Shown piece after piece: positions 42,574 to 52,320 of a stretch of 64,000 nt of DNA. This DNA is from Azoarcus sp. KH32C (GTDB lineage Bacteria > Pseudomonadota > Gammaproteobacteria > Burkholderiales > Rhodocyclaceae). Made by a program: the position numbers and the translations under genes. The first letter of the stretch is position 1, and every line of letters begins with the position of its first letter. The notes below the pieces were generated by a model, which saw only the letters and a program-made list of their open reading frames with translations, had not been told where the DNA came from and made no database searches. The stretch lies in contig NC_020516.1 of NCBI RefSeq assembly GCF_000349945.1, forward strand, positions 3,968,001 through 4,032,000, given 5' to 3'.

Positions 42574-43769
42574 GCTGCCCCCGCCAGCCGCCCGTAGGGC
42601 GCGCGATACGCATCGACGCTGCGGCGCCAGTTGCGCTCGGCCTCGACGAATTGCCGCCCCGCGATGCGGTACTCGCCCCAGCGACCGCGCTGCGCGAGCA
42701 TGCCGACCACCGCCTCGGTCAGCGCCTCGGCGTTGCCGGCGCGGAAGAGACGCCCGGTCTCGCCGTCGCGCACGAGCTCCTTGTGCCCGCCGACGTCGGA
42801 CGCGACGAACACCCGCCCCTGCGCCATCGCCTCCAGCGGCTTGAGCGGCGTGACCAGCTCGGTGAGGCGCATCGAATGCCGCGGATAGGCGAGGAGATCG
42901 ATCAGGTCGTAGTAGCGACTGACCTCCCCGTGCGGCACGCGCCCCGCGAAGATCACGCGGTCTGCGATGCCCAGCCGCTCCGCCTGCGCCTTCAGGTTCT
43001 CCTCCTGCGGACCGCCGCCCACCAGCAGCACGTGCAGCTCCGGATGCCGCGAGAGGATCGCCGGCACCGCCTCGAGCAGCAGGTCCAGCCCCTCGTAAGC
43101 ATAGAAGGAGCCGACGAAGCCGATCACCGTCTTGCCGTCGAGTCCGAGCTTCGTCTTCAGCGCACGGTCGGGCTCGCCGGAAAGCTGGAAGGATTCGATA
43201 TCCACCGCGTTCGGAATCACGGTCACGCGCCCCTTGGGAATGCCGCGCGCGACGATGTCCGCCCGCAGCCCCTCGCAGATCGTAAACACGTGGTCGACAC
43301 GTTGCAGCGCCCAGGTTTCCAGCGTACGCGTGGCGCGATAACGCAGGCCATGCTCGCGCGCCGTGCCGTGATCGACCGCCGCATCCTCCCAGAAGGCGCG
43401 GATCTCATACACGACCGGAATGCGCAGTCTGCGCCCCGCGCGCAAGGCCGGCAGCGCATTGAGCACAGGAGAATGCGCATGGATCACGTCCGGCCTCACG
43501 GTCGCCGCGACCTCGCCGATACGCCGCTCGAGCGCCTGCATCAGCGCAACTTCGTGGACGACCGCCGTCCGGGCCTTCACCTCCGGCGTACGGAAGAAAT
43601 GCAGCCCGTCGATGTCCTCTTCGGCGCCGGAAGCCTTGCCCTGCTTTGGCGACGTCAGGTGGAAAGTCTCCCAGCCCAGCGCGCGTTGCTCGCGCAGAAT
43701 CGCCGCCGAGCGGAAGGTATAGCCGCTGTGCAGCGGAATCGAGTGATCGAAGACGTGCAGGATGCGCAT
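42570..43769 (-). CDS. XrtA/PEP-CTERM system family 4 glycosyltransferase (TIGR04063-like)
   Basis: GT-B glycosyltransferase of 399 residues. It starts MRILHVFDHSIPLHSGYTFR, characteristic of the exosortase A-linked family TIGR04063 as I remember it. YEIRAFWEDAAVDHG, VIPNAVDIESF, VIGFVGSFYAYEGLD and the donor-side TPLKPLEAMAQGRVFVASDVGG are all visible. It stands between the amidotransferase (3-base gap) and exosortase (4-base overlap), the usual place of this family. It probably adds one sugar of the repeat unit. Confidence 0.94.
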   Translation of the reverse strand: MRILHVFDHSIPLHSGYTFRSAAILREQRALGWETFHLTSPKQGKASGAEEDIDGLHFFRTPEVKARTAVVHEVALMQALERRIGEVAATVRPDVIHAHSPVLNALPALRAGRRLRIPVVYEIRAFWEDAAVDHGTAREHGLRYRATRTLETWALQRVDHVFTICEGLRADIVARGIPKGRVTVIPNAVDIESFQLSGEPDRALKTKLGLDGKTVIGFVGSFYAYEGLDLLLEAVPAILSRHPELHVLLVGGGPQEENLKAQAERLGIADRVIFAGRVPHGEVSRYYDLIDLLAYPRHSMRLTELVTPLKPLEAMAQGRVFVASDVGGHKELVRDGETGRLFRAGNAEALTEAVVGMLAQRGRWGEYRIAGRQFVEAERNWRRSVDAYRAPYGRLAGAA

Positions 43770-43772
43770 CGC

Positions 43773-45701
43773 TTAGCCCGCCATCAGAACCGGTTCGGCT
43801 CTCGTGCCGAGCGCCCCGGAGTTGCGCACGAACGCATCGAACATCAGCAGGCTCCACAAGGGGGCGCTGTAATCCCGGATGCCCGACTGATGTGCGTCAA
43901 CCAGGTGCCGCAAGGCATCGGGGTTGAAGAGCCCGGTGCCGGCGAGCACGTCGCCCAGCAAGGCCTCCCTGACGCGCGCCTTGAGCGGCCCGCGGAACCA
44001 GCGCGCTAGCGGGACAGAGAAACCCATCTTCGGCCGATACAGCACGTCGTTCGACAGCATCGGCTCCAGCGCCTTCTTGAACAGGTACTTGCCCTCCTGC
44101 CCCTTCACCTTCAGGCCCGAAGGCAGCGTCGCGAGCCATTCGACCAGCGGGTGGTCCATCAGCGGCTCGCGCACCTCGAGCGAATGCGCCATGCTCGCGC
44201 GATCGACCTTGGTGTTGATGTCGCCGACGAGATAGGTCTTGAGGTCGAGGTATTGCACGAGCGCCAGCGGATCGTCGGTCCGGGCGGTCGCTGCGTGACG
44301 GCGGAAGACATCGACCGCCGAATAGCCGCCGAGGGAAGCCTTGAAGGCGCTCGAATAAAGCTGCCGCCGCATGTCGTCGCGCACGATCGACACGGAATGG
44401 AAATAGGCCTGCACCGAATCCCGCGCCAGGGCCTGGAAGGTCGTCTTCGCGCGGAACACCCGCGGCGCCCAGTCCGCCTTCGGATACAGCCGCCCCAGCA
44501 TGCCGAACATCGGCCGCCGCACGCCCAGCGGCAGGCTCGCGCGCAGCCGCTCCTCCATCATGTGCAGCCGGTAGCGCCGATAGCCGCCGAAGCTCTCGTC
44601 GCCGCCGTCGCCCGACAGCGCGACGGTCACCTTCTTGCGCGCGAGTTGGCACACGCGCCAAGTCGGGATCGCCGAGCTGTCCGCGTACGGTTCGTCGTAG
44701 AGCCCGGCGAGCGCGTCGATCAGGTCGAAGTCGTCCGCCTTCACGGTCTCGACGTAATGGTTCGTGCGATAACGCTCCGCGACCTGCTGCGCAAAGGCCG
44801 ACTCGTTGAAGGCGGGGTCGTCGAATGCGATCGAGCAGGTATTCACCGGCTCGGCCGACAGCCCCGCCATCGTCGCGACCACCGCGCTCGAATCGACGCC
44901 GCCCGAGAGGAAGGCACCGAGCGGCACGTCGGAAATCATCCGCAGCCGCACCGATTCGCGCAGCCGCTCGCCCAGCTCGGCCGTCGCGTCTTCAAGACTC
45001 AAGGGGCTGTCGAGCGTGAAGTGCACGTCCCAGTAAGTCTTCGGCTCCGGCACCGGCTCGCCGCGGCGAACGACCAGCGTCTCCGCGGGCCCCAGCTTCT
45101 TCGCGCCGACAAAGATCGTGCGCGGCTCGGCGACGTAACCGAGCGCGAAGTACTCCTCGACGGCACACGGATCGATCGTCCGGTCGAGCCCGGGAAGCTG
45201 CATCAGCACCTTCAGCTCCGATCCGAACGCGAGCGTGCCGTCGGACAGTAGCGCGTAGTGCAGCGGCTTCACACCGAGCCGATCGCGCGCGAGGAAGAGC
45301 GTGTCGCGATTGCGGTCCCACAGCGCAAACGCGAACATGCCGCGGAAGCGCCGTACGCAGGCCTCGCCCCATTCCTCCCAAGCGTGGACGATGACCTCGG
45401 TGTCGCTACGCGTATGAAAGCGGTGGCCGCAGCGCTCCAGCTCGGGCACCAGCTCCTGGTAGTTGTAGATTTCCCCGTTGAACACGACGGCGACCGAGCC
45501 GTCCTCGTTGTAGAGCGGCTGCTGGCCCGTGGACAGGTCGATGATCGACAGTCGGCGATGCGCCAGCGCCACCCCCGGCTCGAGATGCACACCTCCGGCA
45601 TCCGGTCCGCGGTGGAACTGGATGTCGTTCATGCGCTGCACGAGGTCACGCGGAAATTCGCGCTTGCCCCGGATATCGAAGAGTCCGGCAATCCCGCACA
45701 T
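43773..45701 (-). CDS. XrtA/PEP-CTERM system amidotransferase
   Basis: AsnB-like glutamine-dependent amidotransferase of 642 residues (TIGR03108 type). The catalytic glutaminase cysteine is C2 in MCGIAGLFD, with NGEIYNYQEL and HTRSDTEV as further Ntn-domain motifs. The synthetase PP-loop is LSGGVDSSAVV near residue 263, with LSGDGGDESFGGY near 372. It probably amidates a carboxyl group of the polymer or of a sugar precursor. It contrasts with the AsnB-like protein at 34371, which lacks C2. The next gene starts 4 bases on, and 44 bases separate it from the fused sugar transferase gene upstream. Confidence 0.95.
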   Translation of the reverse strand: MCGIAGLFDIRGKREFPRDLVQRMNDIQFHRGPDAGGVHLEPGVALAHRRLSIIDLSTGQQPLYNEDGSVAVVFNGEIYNYQELVPELERCGHRFHTRSDTEVIVHAWEEWGEACVRRFRGMFAFALWDRNRDTLFLARDRLGVKPLHYALLSDGTLAFGSELKVLMQLPGLDRTIDPCAVEEYFALGYVAEPRTIFVGAKKLGPAETLVVRRGEPVPEPKTYWDVHFTLDSPLSLEDATAELGERLRESVRLRMISDVPLGAFLSGGVDSSAVVATMAGLSAEPVNTCSIAFDDPAFNESAFAQQVAERYRTNHYVETVKADDFDLIDALAGLYDEPYADSSAIPTWRVCQLARKKVTVALSGDGGDESFGGYRRYRLHMMEERLRASLPLGVRRPMFGMLGRLYPKADWAPRVFRAKTTFQALARDSVQAYFHSVSIVRDDMRRQLYSSAFKASLGGYSAVDVFRRHAATARTDDPLALVQYLDLKTYLVGDINTKVDRASMAHSLEVREPLMDHPLVEWLATLPSGLKVKGQEGKYLFKKALEPMLSNDVLYRPKMGFSVPLARWFRGPLKARVREALLGDVLAGTGLFNPDALRHLVDAHQSGIRDYSAPLWSLLMFDAFVRNSGALGTRAEPVLMAG

Positions 45702-45745
45702 GACACCCCTCCAACCGACTCAGACCACTCAAACAGCCGCCACAC

Positions 45746-48169
45746 TCAACCCACCGGCACCGCCCGTCCGGCGCCCGCCAGCAAGGACTCGTACAACCCA
45801 GCATAGCTCGCGACCATGCCGTCGATACTGAACTCCAGTTCCACACGCTGCCGCCCCGCCGCGCCGTGCCTCTTCGCGAGGACGGGATCGAGCGCATAAG
45901 GCTCCAGCGCCGCCGCCAGCATCACACTGTCGCCTGGGGGCACCAGCGCACCGGTCTCGCCCTCGACGACGAGTTCCGGATTCCCGCCGACCCGCGTCGC
46001 CACCACCGGCAAGCCGCTCGCCATCGCTTCGAGGACGGTGTTCGAGATCCCCTCGGCCCGCGACGGCAGCGCGAACACGTCCATCGCCCGCATCAGCTCC
46101 GGCACGTCGCCGCGCTCGCCCGTCACCCACACCCGATCGGTGATACCCGCGTCCCGAACAGCCGACTCCACCGCCCCCCGCAGGGCCCCGTCTCCGACGA
46201 TCATCAGGCGCAGTCCCCGTGCGGCATTGCCGGCACGACGGAGGAGCAAGGCAAACGCACCGATCAGGTTCAGCGGATCCTTGATCGCCTCGAGCCGCCC
46301 GACCGTGCCGATCACCCGGACGTCCTCGTCGCCGAATGGCCAGTCCTTCAGCGCCGTCCGGAGCTCGCCACCGCCGCGAAAACGCGCGGTATCGACACCA
46401 TTACAAATCCTTACGACATACCGATCCGGCACACCGACCGATGCCGTCAAATATGAGCGCAGATGATCCGACAAGGCTATGTAATGGGTCACGAATGGCC
46501 GATATAGCCGGCGCATGACGCGGAAACGGCGACGACTTCCAGCCGGATCCGAAACATCCCAGCCGTGTTCGCCATGCACCCGCACCGGCACACCGGCCAG
46601 GCAAGCCGGCACCACCGCTTCGAGCGCCGCGAGATTCCGCGTATGCACCACCGCCGGCCGCAGCTCGCGGAAGATCCGGTACAGCGCCGGATAGAGCTTC
46701 GCCCCATGTCCCGGGGGCTTGTGCAGCGAGAAGTAGCGCACATCGGGCTGCGTCACCCGCGCGCAGAAGGCCGGTACACACTCGGTCAGTGCGATCACCG
46801 CGTGGCGGAATCGCGTCGCGGGCAAGTGATTGATCAGATTGACGACGCCGTTCTCCAGCCCGCCGACGTCGAAGCGATAGACGACATGCACAATCAGGGC
46901 GCGCGGATCGTCATCGCGCCACGGCGAGACGCCGCCCTTCGCGGCAAACGCCTGTGCAGGTGGCCCCGTCAGCAGCGCATCGAGCCGTGTCAGATGCGCC
47001 TCCCAACTGTAGGCACGCTGCACGCACTGCCGCGCTGCGACGCCCATGGCCGCCCCTCTTCCGGGGTTGCCCAGCAACTCCAGCACCCGCTGCGCGAACT
47101 CTCCTTCCCCACCGGCTACGATGAATTCCCGCCCCGACTCGCCAGCAAGTCCCGTCGCGGAGGCCGCCGACACCACGACCGGCCGCGCCATCGCCATCGC
47201 CTCCAGCACCTTGTTCTGGATGCCCCGCGCTACGCGCAGCGGGGCGACCACGACGTCCGCTCCGGCGATCCAGGGACGCACGTCCGGCACGCTGCCCGTC
47301 ACGACGACTCCCTCCCCGGCCAGCGCCTGTACCTCCGGCGCCGGGTTCATGCCGACGACGAAGAAACGTGCATCGGCCCGTGCCGCGCGAACGGCCGGTA
47401 GAATCTCGCGCGCGAACCAGCACACCGCGTCCACATTCGGCCAGTAGTCCATCGCCCCGGTGAATACGATCTTCGGCCCGCCCTGGGGATATGGATCCGG
47501 ATAGCCCCGGTCGGGGGAGAAATACACGTCGTCCACCCCGTTCGGCATCGCCGAAACCTTCGCCGCCACTTCCGGCGCCCGGCTGCGAAAGAGATCCGCC
47601 TCCGCCTCGGTCACGAACAGGGCCGCATCCGCACACCCTGCCGCGTGCCGCTCGAATTCCAGCAGTCGCGTCCCCTCGCGCCGGTATAGCGCCGACATGG
47701 GCCACGCGTGGCGGTCCGCATACGCCGTCCACTTCGCCGAATCGACGTCGCAGAAGTCGACCACGCGACATTCCAGCCCGGGTACATCGAGGTACTGCGC
47801 CATCGGACCGGAAAACGCCAGCGCCCGACGAATGCCCTGCGAACGGATGATCTCGCCGACCCACCGGCGCAATCCCGTATCACGGTAGTACGGCAGGCTC
47901 AGCGCCTCGCCCGTCAGCAGCCCGCTCAGGCTCATCACGCGCGCCTGCCGCGGCGCGAGTGGCAGCGCGCAGATGTCCTCGCACCATTCACGCAGCGTCT
48001 GCACGTGCGGCCAGTCTTCCTGCTGATCCACGAAAGTGCCGAGGAACACCCGATGCGAGCGGGAAACCTGGCGCAGGATGTTGAACGACCGCACCTTGTC
48101 GCCCTTATTGGGCGGGTAAGGGATGCGATGCACCAGGTAAAGGAGCGGCGGCCGACTGTCCATCGTCAT
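45746..48169 (-). CDS. Fused XrtA-associated sugar transferases (TIGR03087-like + TIGR03088-like)
   Basis: One uninterrupted frame of 807 residues holds two complete GT-B glycosyltransferases. The first (about 1-395) begins LLYLVHRIPYPPNKGDKVRS and has MPNGVDDVYFSP, IVFTGAMDYWPNVDA and GIQNKVLEAMAMARPVV. The second (about 420-807) begins LIVHVVYRFDVGGLENGVVN and has HGEHGWDVSDP, ICNGVDTARF, IGTVGRLEAIKDP and EGISNTVLEAMASGLPVV. In XrtA loci these are usually two adjacent genes; here a linker of about 25 residues joins them. ATG 48169 overlaps the stop of the FemAB gene (ATGA). Fusion would couple two successive sugar additions. Confidence 0.93.
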   Translation of the reverse strand: MTMDSRPPLLYLVHRIPYPPNKGDKVRSFNILRQVSRSHRVFLGTFVDQQEDWPHVQTLREWCEDICALPLAPRQARVMSLSGLLTGEALSLPYYRDTGLRRWVGEIIRSQGIRRALAFSGPMAQYLDVPGLECRVVDFCDVDSAKWTAYADRHAWPMSALYRREGTRLLEFERHAAGCADAALFVTEAEADLFRSRAPEVAAKVSAMPNGVDDVYFSPDRGYPDPYPQGGPKIVFTGAMDYWPNVDAVCWFAREILPAVRAARADARFFVVGMNPAPEVQALAGEGVVVTGSVPDVRPWIAGADVVVAPLRVARGIQNKVLEAMAMARPVVVSAASATGLAGESGREFIVAGGEGEFAQRVLELLGNPGRGAAMGVAARQCVQRAYSWEAHLTRLDALLTGPPAQAFAAKGGVSPWRDDDPRALIVHVVYRFDVGGLENGVVNLINHLPATRFRHAVIALTECVPAFCARVTQPDVRYFSLHKPPGHGAKLYPALYRIFRELRPAVVHTRNLAALEAVVPACLAGVPVRVHGEHGWDVSDPAGSRRRFRVMRRLYRPFVTHYIALSDHLRSYLTASVGVPDRYVVRICNGVDTARFRGGGELRTALKDWPFGDEDVRVIGTVGRLEAIKDPLNLIGAFALLLRRAGNAARGLRLMIVGDGALRGAVESAVRDAGITDRVWVTGERGDVPELMRAMDVFALPSRAEGISNTVLEAMASGLPVVATRVGGNPELVVEGETGALVPPGDSVMLAAALEPYALDPVLAKRHGAAGRQRVELEFSIDGMVASYAGLYESLLAGAGRAVPVG

Positions 48170-49203
48170 CCCAGATTGCGCACGATATGCGGCCCCAGCG
48201 CGTTCGCCACCGGCCGCGGCAGCCGCCGCCACAGCGCGATGAAGGCGCGGTACTTCGGATTCAGCGGATTGTTCTGCGGCACCTCGTCGCGCTTGTACAA
48301 GCGGTATTCGTAGGACAGCGGCTGCGGCACGAAACCCCAGTTCTTCTTGAAACTAAACGACCCGGTGCCGACCTTGCTGCGGCCAAAGTCGAACAGCCGA
48401 TAGCCACGGGCCGCCGCGCGGCGCATCAGCTCCCAGTACTTGAAGTCGTTCGCCGCCAGCTCGCGCGCCGCCTCCGCATCGCCCGCGTAATACGGCAAGA
48501 CCTCGTCGCGGAAGTAGAAGGACAACACGCTCGACAGTGGCCGGCCGGCGCTGTCCGTCACCGTCAGCACCTCGCAGTCGGGCCCGAACTCCTTCAGCAG
48601 GCGCGCGAAAAAGGCCTTGGGCAGCGCCGGCGTTCCGTGCCGATGCACATTGTCCGCATACAGCGCAAAGAAGCGCTCGACGTCGCCGTCGATTTCGCTC
48701 GCCAGCCCGTTGGCGATGCCCTTGCGCACCATCGCGCGCTGCTTGCGCGGAATCTCGCGCATGTTCGCGTCGTCGTCCGCGTGGATCGGCTTGCGGAAGG
48801 TGACGTACAGATCCTGCCGCGGCCAGTCCGCATGCCGCGCCATTACGTTGCGCAATTCCAGATGCTGCACCCCGAGGCGACGCGCGATCGCCTCCGCCTC
48901 GGCCTCCAGCGGTGCGACCGCTTCCGCGAAACCTGCGATCCCGCCATACACGCAAAACGGCAATGAAGTCAGCGCGTGGCCGAAGAGCCGACTGCGGACT
49001 TCCGCCAGCGGCAGGACGCCGATGATCTCCCCGGCTCGCTCCGCGAAGAGGAAGAAGGTGCGGTGCCGAAACACCTCGCGCACGATCCCTTCCCACGCCG
49101 AAAGATGGAAGAAAGTCGCCTCCGGGCAGGCGCGCACGAAAGCGTCCCAGCGCGCCCGGTCGCCTGCTGATAGCTGTTTCACGACGACGGACGGACGATC
49201 CAT
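48166..49203 (-). CDS. FemAB-like XrtA/PEP-CTERM system-associated protein
   Basis: GNAT-fold acyltransferase-like protein of 345 residues (TIGR03019 type). The FemAB pattern is seen in WDAFVRACPEATFFHLSAWEG, FRKPIHADDDANMREIPRKQRAMVRKG and LFDFGRSKVGTGSFSFKKNWGF. FemAB enzymes use aminoacyl-tRNA in peptidoglycan bridge synthesis; the XrtA-linked members have no proven reaction and may add an amino acid or acyl group to the polymer. The start ATG at 49203 gives a standard N-terminus; the longer open frame upstream is a shadow of the deacetylase gene. Confidence 0.93.
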   Translation of the reverse strand: MDRPSVVVKQLSAGDRARWDAFVRACPEATFFHLSAWEGIVREVFRHRTFFLFAERAGEIIGVLPLAEVRSRLFGHALTSLPFCVYGGIAGFAEAVAPLEAEAEAIARRLGVQHLELRNVMARHADWPRQDLYVTFRKPIHADDDANMREIPRKQRAMVRKGIANGLASEIDGDVERFFALYADNVHRHGTPALPKAFFARLLKEFGPDCEVLTVTDSAGRPLSSVLSFYFRDEVLPYYAGDAEAARELAANDFKYWELMRRAAARGYRLFDFGRSKVGTGSFSFKKNWGFVPQPLSYEYRLYKRDEVPQNNPLNPKYRAFIALWRRLPRPVANALGPHIVRNLG

Positions 49204-49235
49204 TGCCCTCTCCTGCACGCTACGAAATATCCGGG

Positions 49236-50078
49236 CTAATCGGCGGCCACATCGAAAACCTGGTCGGCCCGGCCCCACTCGAAGTCGTCGAGCAGACGAC
49301 GCAGGCGCGGCTCGGTGCGCGTGAGGTTCACGTAATGCCTGAAACGCGCCTTTGCCGGCGCGTCCTGCACGCGGGGTTGTTCGGGATCGAGCTCCCAGGG
49401 GTGGAAATAGAAAATCGCCGCCCGACCGTCCGCCCGATTCACCCGGTCGATCTGCCAGCGCGACACGGCGTAGGGCAGCAGGCGGAAGAAGCCTCCGCCG
49501 CCCGCCGGCCAATTGCGGCCCATCCAATGCGTCGTGCTGACTGGAACCTCCAGCAAGCCGTTGTCGAGCCGGAACGGAAAGCGCGGCGCATCGGGAATCC
49601 CGTAGTGGTCGTGCTTCACGGGGTAGACGCTTGAACTGTAGACGTAGCCGGCCTCGGCGATGCAATCGTGCGCCCACAGATTGTCCGCCCCAATCGAGAA
49701 GCTCGGCGCCCGGTAGCCCACGACCGCCAGACCGACGACATCCTCCAGCACGGCCTTCGCCAGCGTGATGTCCGCGAGGAAGCACTCGCGCGACTGCCCC
49801 GTCGCCCGCTCGTGCGCGTAACCGTGGCTCGCAATCTCATGGCCCGCCTCCGCGATACGCCGAACGAGATGGGGATAGCGCTCCGCGATCCACCCGAGCG
49901 TGAAGAAGGTCGCCAAGGCCTCCCGCTCTTCGAGGATCTCGAGGATGCGCTCAACGTTGCCCTCGACCCGGCACGGCACCCGGTCCCACTCGCCGCGCGG
50001 GAAATGCTGCGCGAGCGCCGACACCTGGAAGTAGTCTTCCACGTCGATGGTCAGCGCATTGACGATCGACGCCTTCAT
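49236..50078 (-). CDS. XrtA system polysaccharide deacetylase
   Basis: CE4-like deacetylase of 280 residues (TIGR03006 type). The motifs are TIDVEDYFQV at 10-19, in which the metal aspartates sit in an EDY variant, then ATFFTLGWIAERYP, EIASHGYAHE near 83-92, YRAPSFSI and YFHPWELDPEQPR. It has no signal peptide. It sits between WecB and FemAB-like genes with gaps of 2 and 32 bases. It would remove N-acetyl groups from an amino sugar of the polymer; together with the CE4 protein at 12108 there are two clear deacetylases. Confidence 0.94.
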   Translation of the reverse strand: MKASIVNALTIDVEDYFQVSALAQHFPRGEWDRVPCRVEGNVERILEILEEREALATFFTLGWIAERYPHLVRRIAEAGHEIASHGYAHERATGQSRECFLADITLAKAVLEDVVGLAVVGYRAPSFSIGADNLWAHDCIAEAGYVYSSSVYPVKHDHYGIPDAPRFPFRLDNGLLEVPVSTTHWMGRNWPAGGGGFFRLLPYAVSRWQIDRVNRADGRAAIFYFHPWELDPEQPRVQDAPAKARFRHYVNLTRTEPRLRRLLDDFEWGRADQVFDVAAD

Positions 50079-50080
50079 GC

Positions 50081-51235
50081 CTACAGCTCCGTCGCTTCCC
50101 GTTCGGTAAGCCAGGCCGACAGATGCGCCGCGATGCGCTCCGCCGCGTGCCCGTCCCACAGCTCCGGCACCCGCCCGCGCTTGCCGCCGCCCGCCAGCAC
50201 GTTTGCCGCCGCCGCGCGCAAGGCATCGGGCTCGACGCCGACCACCGTATTGGTCCCCTGCTCGACCGTGATCGGTCGCTCGGTGTTCTCGCGGATCGTC
50301 AGGCAGGGCACGCCCAGCGCCGTCGTCTCCTCCTGGATGCCGCCCGAATCGGTCAGCACCACCGTCGCCCCCGCCATCAGCCCCAGCATCTCCAGGTAAC
50401 CCTGCGGCGGCAGCACGATGAAGCCCTCGGCAGCGAGACGATCGATCAGCCCGAAGCGCTCCAGGTTGTTGCGCGTACGCGGATGCAGCGCGAGCACCAG
50501 CGGCAGGCGCTCGCTCACGTCCCGCAGTGCGTCGATGATTCCCGCGAGCGTTGCCGGATGATCCACGTTCGACGGCCGGTGCAGCGTCACCACGCCATAT
50601 CCCCGCGCGATCCGCCGCTCGTCCATCCCCGCGAAGGCCAGCAGCTCCGCCGGCCGCGGCGCCTTCTCGACGTTCGCGCGCAGGCTGTCGATCATCACAT
50701 TGCCGACGAAGACCACGCGCTCCGGCGCGACGCCTTCGCGCTCCAGATTCACGTGCGCGCTGCGCTCGGTCGTGTAGAGGATGTCCGAGATCTGGTCGGT
50801 CAGTATCCGGTTAATCTCCTCCGGCATACGGCGATCGTTGCTGCGCAATCCCGACTCCACGTGCGCAACCGGGATATCGCGCTTGACCGCCACCAGCGCG
50901 CACGCGAGCGTCGAATTCACGTCACCGACCACCAGCACCGCACGCGCGCCATGCGCATCGATGACCGGCTCGAAACGCTTCATGACTTCAGCAGTCTGCA
51001 CCGCATGGCTACCCGAGCCGACCTCGAGATTGACATCCGGGCGCGGCATGCCGAGATCGGCGAAGAGGCGGTCGTTCATCGCCACGTCGTAATGCTGCCC
51101 GGTGTGAACGAGCATGGTGCGCATCCCCGCATCCTGCTTTGCAAGCGCACGGATGATAGGCGCCATTTTCATGTAGTTGGGCCGGGCGCCCACGACGCAA
51201 ATCACCGGCGCATCGGCCCTCGCGTCACCGCTCAT
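50081..51235 (-). CDS. wecB: UDP-N-acetylglucosamine 2-epimerase (non-hydrolysing)
   Basis: Cytoplasmic epimerase of 384 residues converting UDP-GlcNAc and UDP-ManNAc. Family motifs are VVGARPNYMKMAP at the N-terminus, VHTGQHYD, VGDVNST, HVESGLRSNDRRMPEEINR and LTDSGGIQEETTALGVPCL. ATG 51235 lies 11 bases inside the upstream ATPase gene; a start 7 codons earlier is possible. A UDP-ManNAc-derived residue in the polymer is therefore likely. No WecC dehydrogenase is seen in the window. Confidence 0.95.
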   Translation of the reverse strand: MSGDARADAPVICVVGARPNYMKMAPIIRALAKQDAGMRTMLVHTGQHYDVAMNDRLFADLGMPRPDVNLEVGSGSHAVQTAEVMKRFEPVIDAHGARAVLVVGDVNSTLACALVAVKRDIPVAHVESGLRSNDRRMPEEINRILTDQISDILYTTERSAHVNLEREGVAPERVVFVGNVMIDSLRANVEKAPRPAELLAFAGMDERRIARGYGVVTLHRPSNVDHPATLAGIIDALRDVSERLPLVLALHPRTRNNLERFGLIDRLAAEGFIVLPPQGYLEMLGLMAGATVVLTDSGGIQEETTALGVPCLTIRENTERPITVEQGTNTVVGVEPDALRAAAANVLAGGGKRGRVPELWDGHAAERIAAHLSAWLTEREATEL

Positions 51236-52310
51236 CGGCCTTGCCTCCCGGCACATCGCTGCGGCGCACCGCCTGCAACAACTGATTCAGCACTTCCAGC
51301 GTCGCCGACATCGACTGCTCGAGACCAGCAATGCGAGCCTCGATGCGCTGCACATCGAAGGACGCCGCCATGCCCGCCGCCTGTTGCGCGAGCGCTGCCG
51401 ACGCGTGCAGCTTGCGAGGATCGATCCCGTTGACGCGCGCAGTCCCGTCGGCAGGCACCGCGCCGGCCGGCCGCGGGATCACGCCGACCGAAGCCGTCGA
51501 GAACTCTTCGTTCAACTCCTCGATCACTTCCTGCGCATCCGCGTCGCTGATGCGGTGGCGTTCCGCAATGAAGGCCGCGAGCATCAGGCGATCGCACAGC
51601 GAATTGATGCGACGCGGCACGCCGCCCGAGTATCCGTAGACCGCGCGGAAGGTGCCCGCATCGAAAGCCGGATCGCCCTGCCAGCCCACGTGGCGCAGGC
51701 GGTGCTCGATGTAGGCCTGCGTCTCGACCGCATCCATCGGACCGAGGTGATAGGACGCGATCACGCGCTGACGCAATTGCTGCATCTGCGGCCGCTGCAT
51801 CACGTCGCGGAACTCGGGCTGGCCGACGAGAAAACTCTGCAACAGCGCATGATCCTCGAGCTGAAAGTTCGACAACATCCGCAACTCTTCCAACGCCGAC
51901 TCGCTCAGGTTCTGCGCCTCATCGACGATCAGCAGCGCCCGCTTGCCCGAGGCGGCCAACGACAGAAAGAAGGTTTCCAGCGCGAGCAACAGGCCCGCCT
52001 TGTCCAGCCCGCGACTCGGCACGCCAAAGGCCGCCGCGACGATCCGCAGCACGTCCCCGTCGTCCACGTGCGTGCTCACCAGGTTACCCGCGACCACCTT
52101 GCCCTGATCCAGGCGCTCCAGCAGACTTCGCACCAGCGTCGTCTTGCCGGCGCCGATCTCGCCGGTCACGACGATGAAACCCTCGTTCTGGTGCAATCCA
52201 TATTCCAGATACGCCATTGCCCTGCGATGACCGCGACTCCCGAAAAAGAATGCGGGGTCCGGATTCAGCTGGAAAGGTTTGGCACGCAGCCGGAAGTAGG
52301 ATTCGTACAT
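51225..52310 (-). CDS. XrtA-associated AAA ATPase (ExeA-like)
   Basis: Cytoplasmic ATPase of 361 residues related to general secretion protein A (TIGR03015 type). Walker A is GEIGAGKT at 50-57, Walker B LLIVDEAQ at 127-134, and a sensor-like GVPRRINSLCDR near 225 follows. The last 100 residues include an alanine-rich linker and a predicted helical segment, DVQRIEARIAGLEQSMSATL. It may energise assembly of the export machine across the wall, as ExeA does for type II secretion; this remains inference. It begins 10 bases after the outer-membrane protein gene. Confidence 0.93.
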   Translation of the reverse strand: MYESYFRLRAKPFQLNPDPAFFFGSRGHRRAMAYLEYGLHQNEGFIVVTGEIGAGKTTLVRSLLERLDQGKVVAGNLVSTHVDDGDVLRIVAAAFGVPSRGLDKAGLLLALETFFLSLAASGKRALLIVDEAQNLSESALEELRMLSNFQLEDHALLQSFLVGQPEFRDVMQRPQMQQLRQRVIASYHLGPMDAVETQAYIEHRLRHVGWQGDPAFDAGTFRAVYGYSGGVPRRINSLCDRLMLAAFIAERHRISDADAQEVIEELNEEFSTASVGVIPRPAGAVPADGTARVNGIDPRKLHASAALAQQAAGMAASFDVQRIEARIAGLEQSMSATLEVLNQLLQAVRRSDVPGGKADER

Positions 52311-52320
52311 GTAATGCCGC

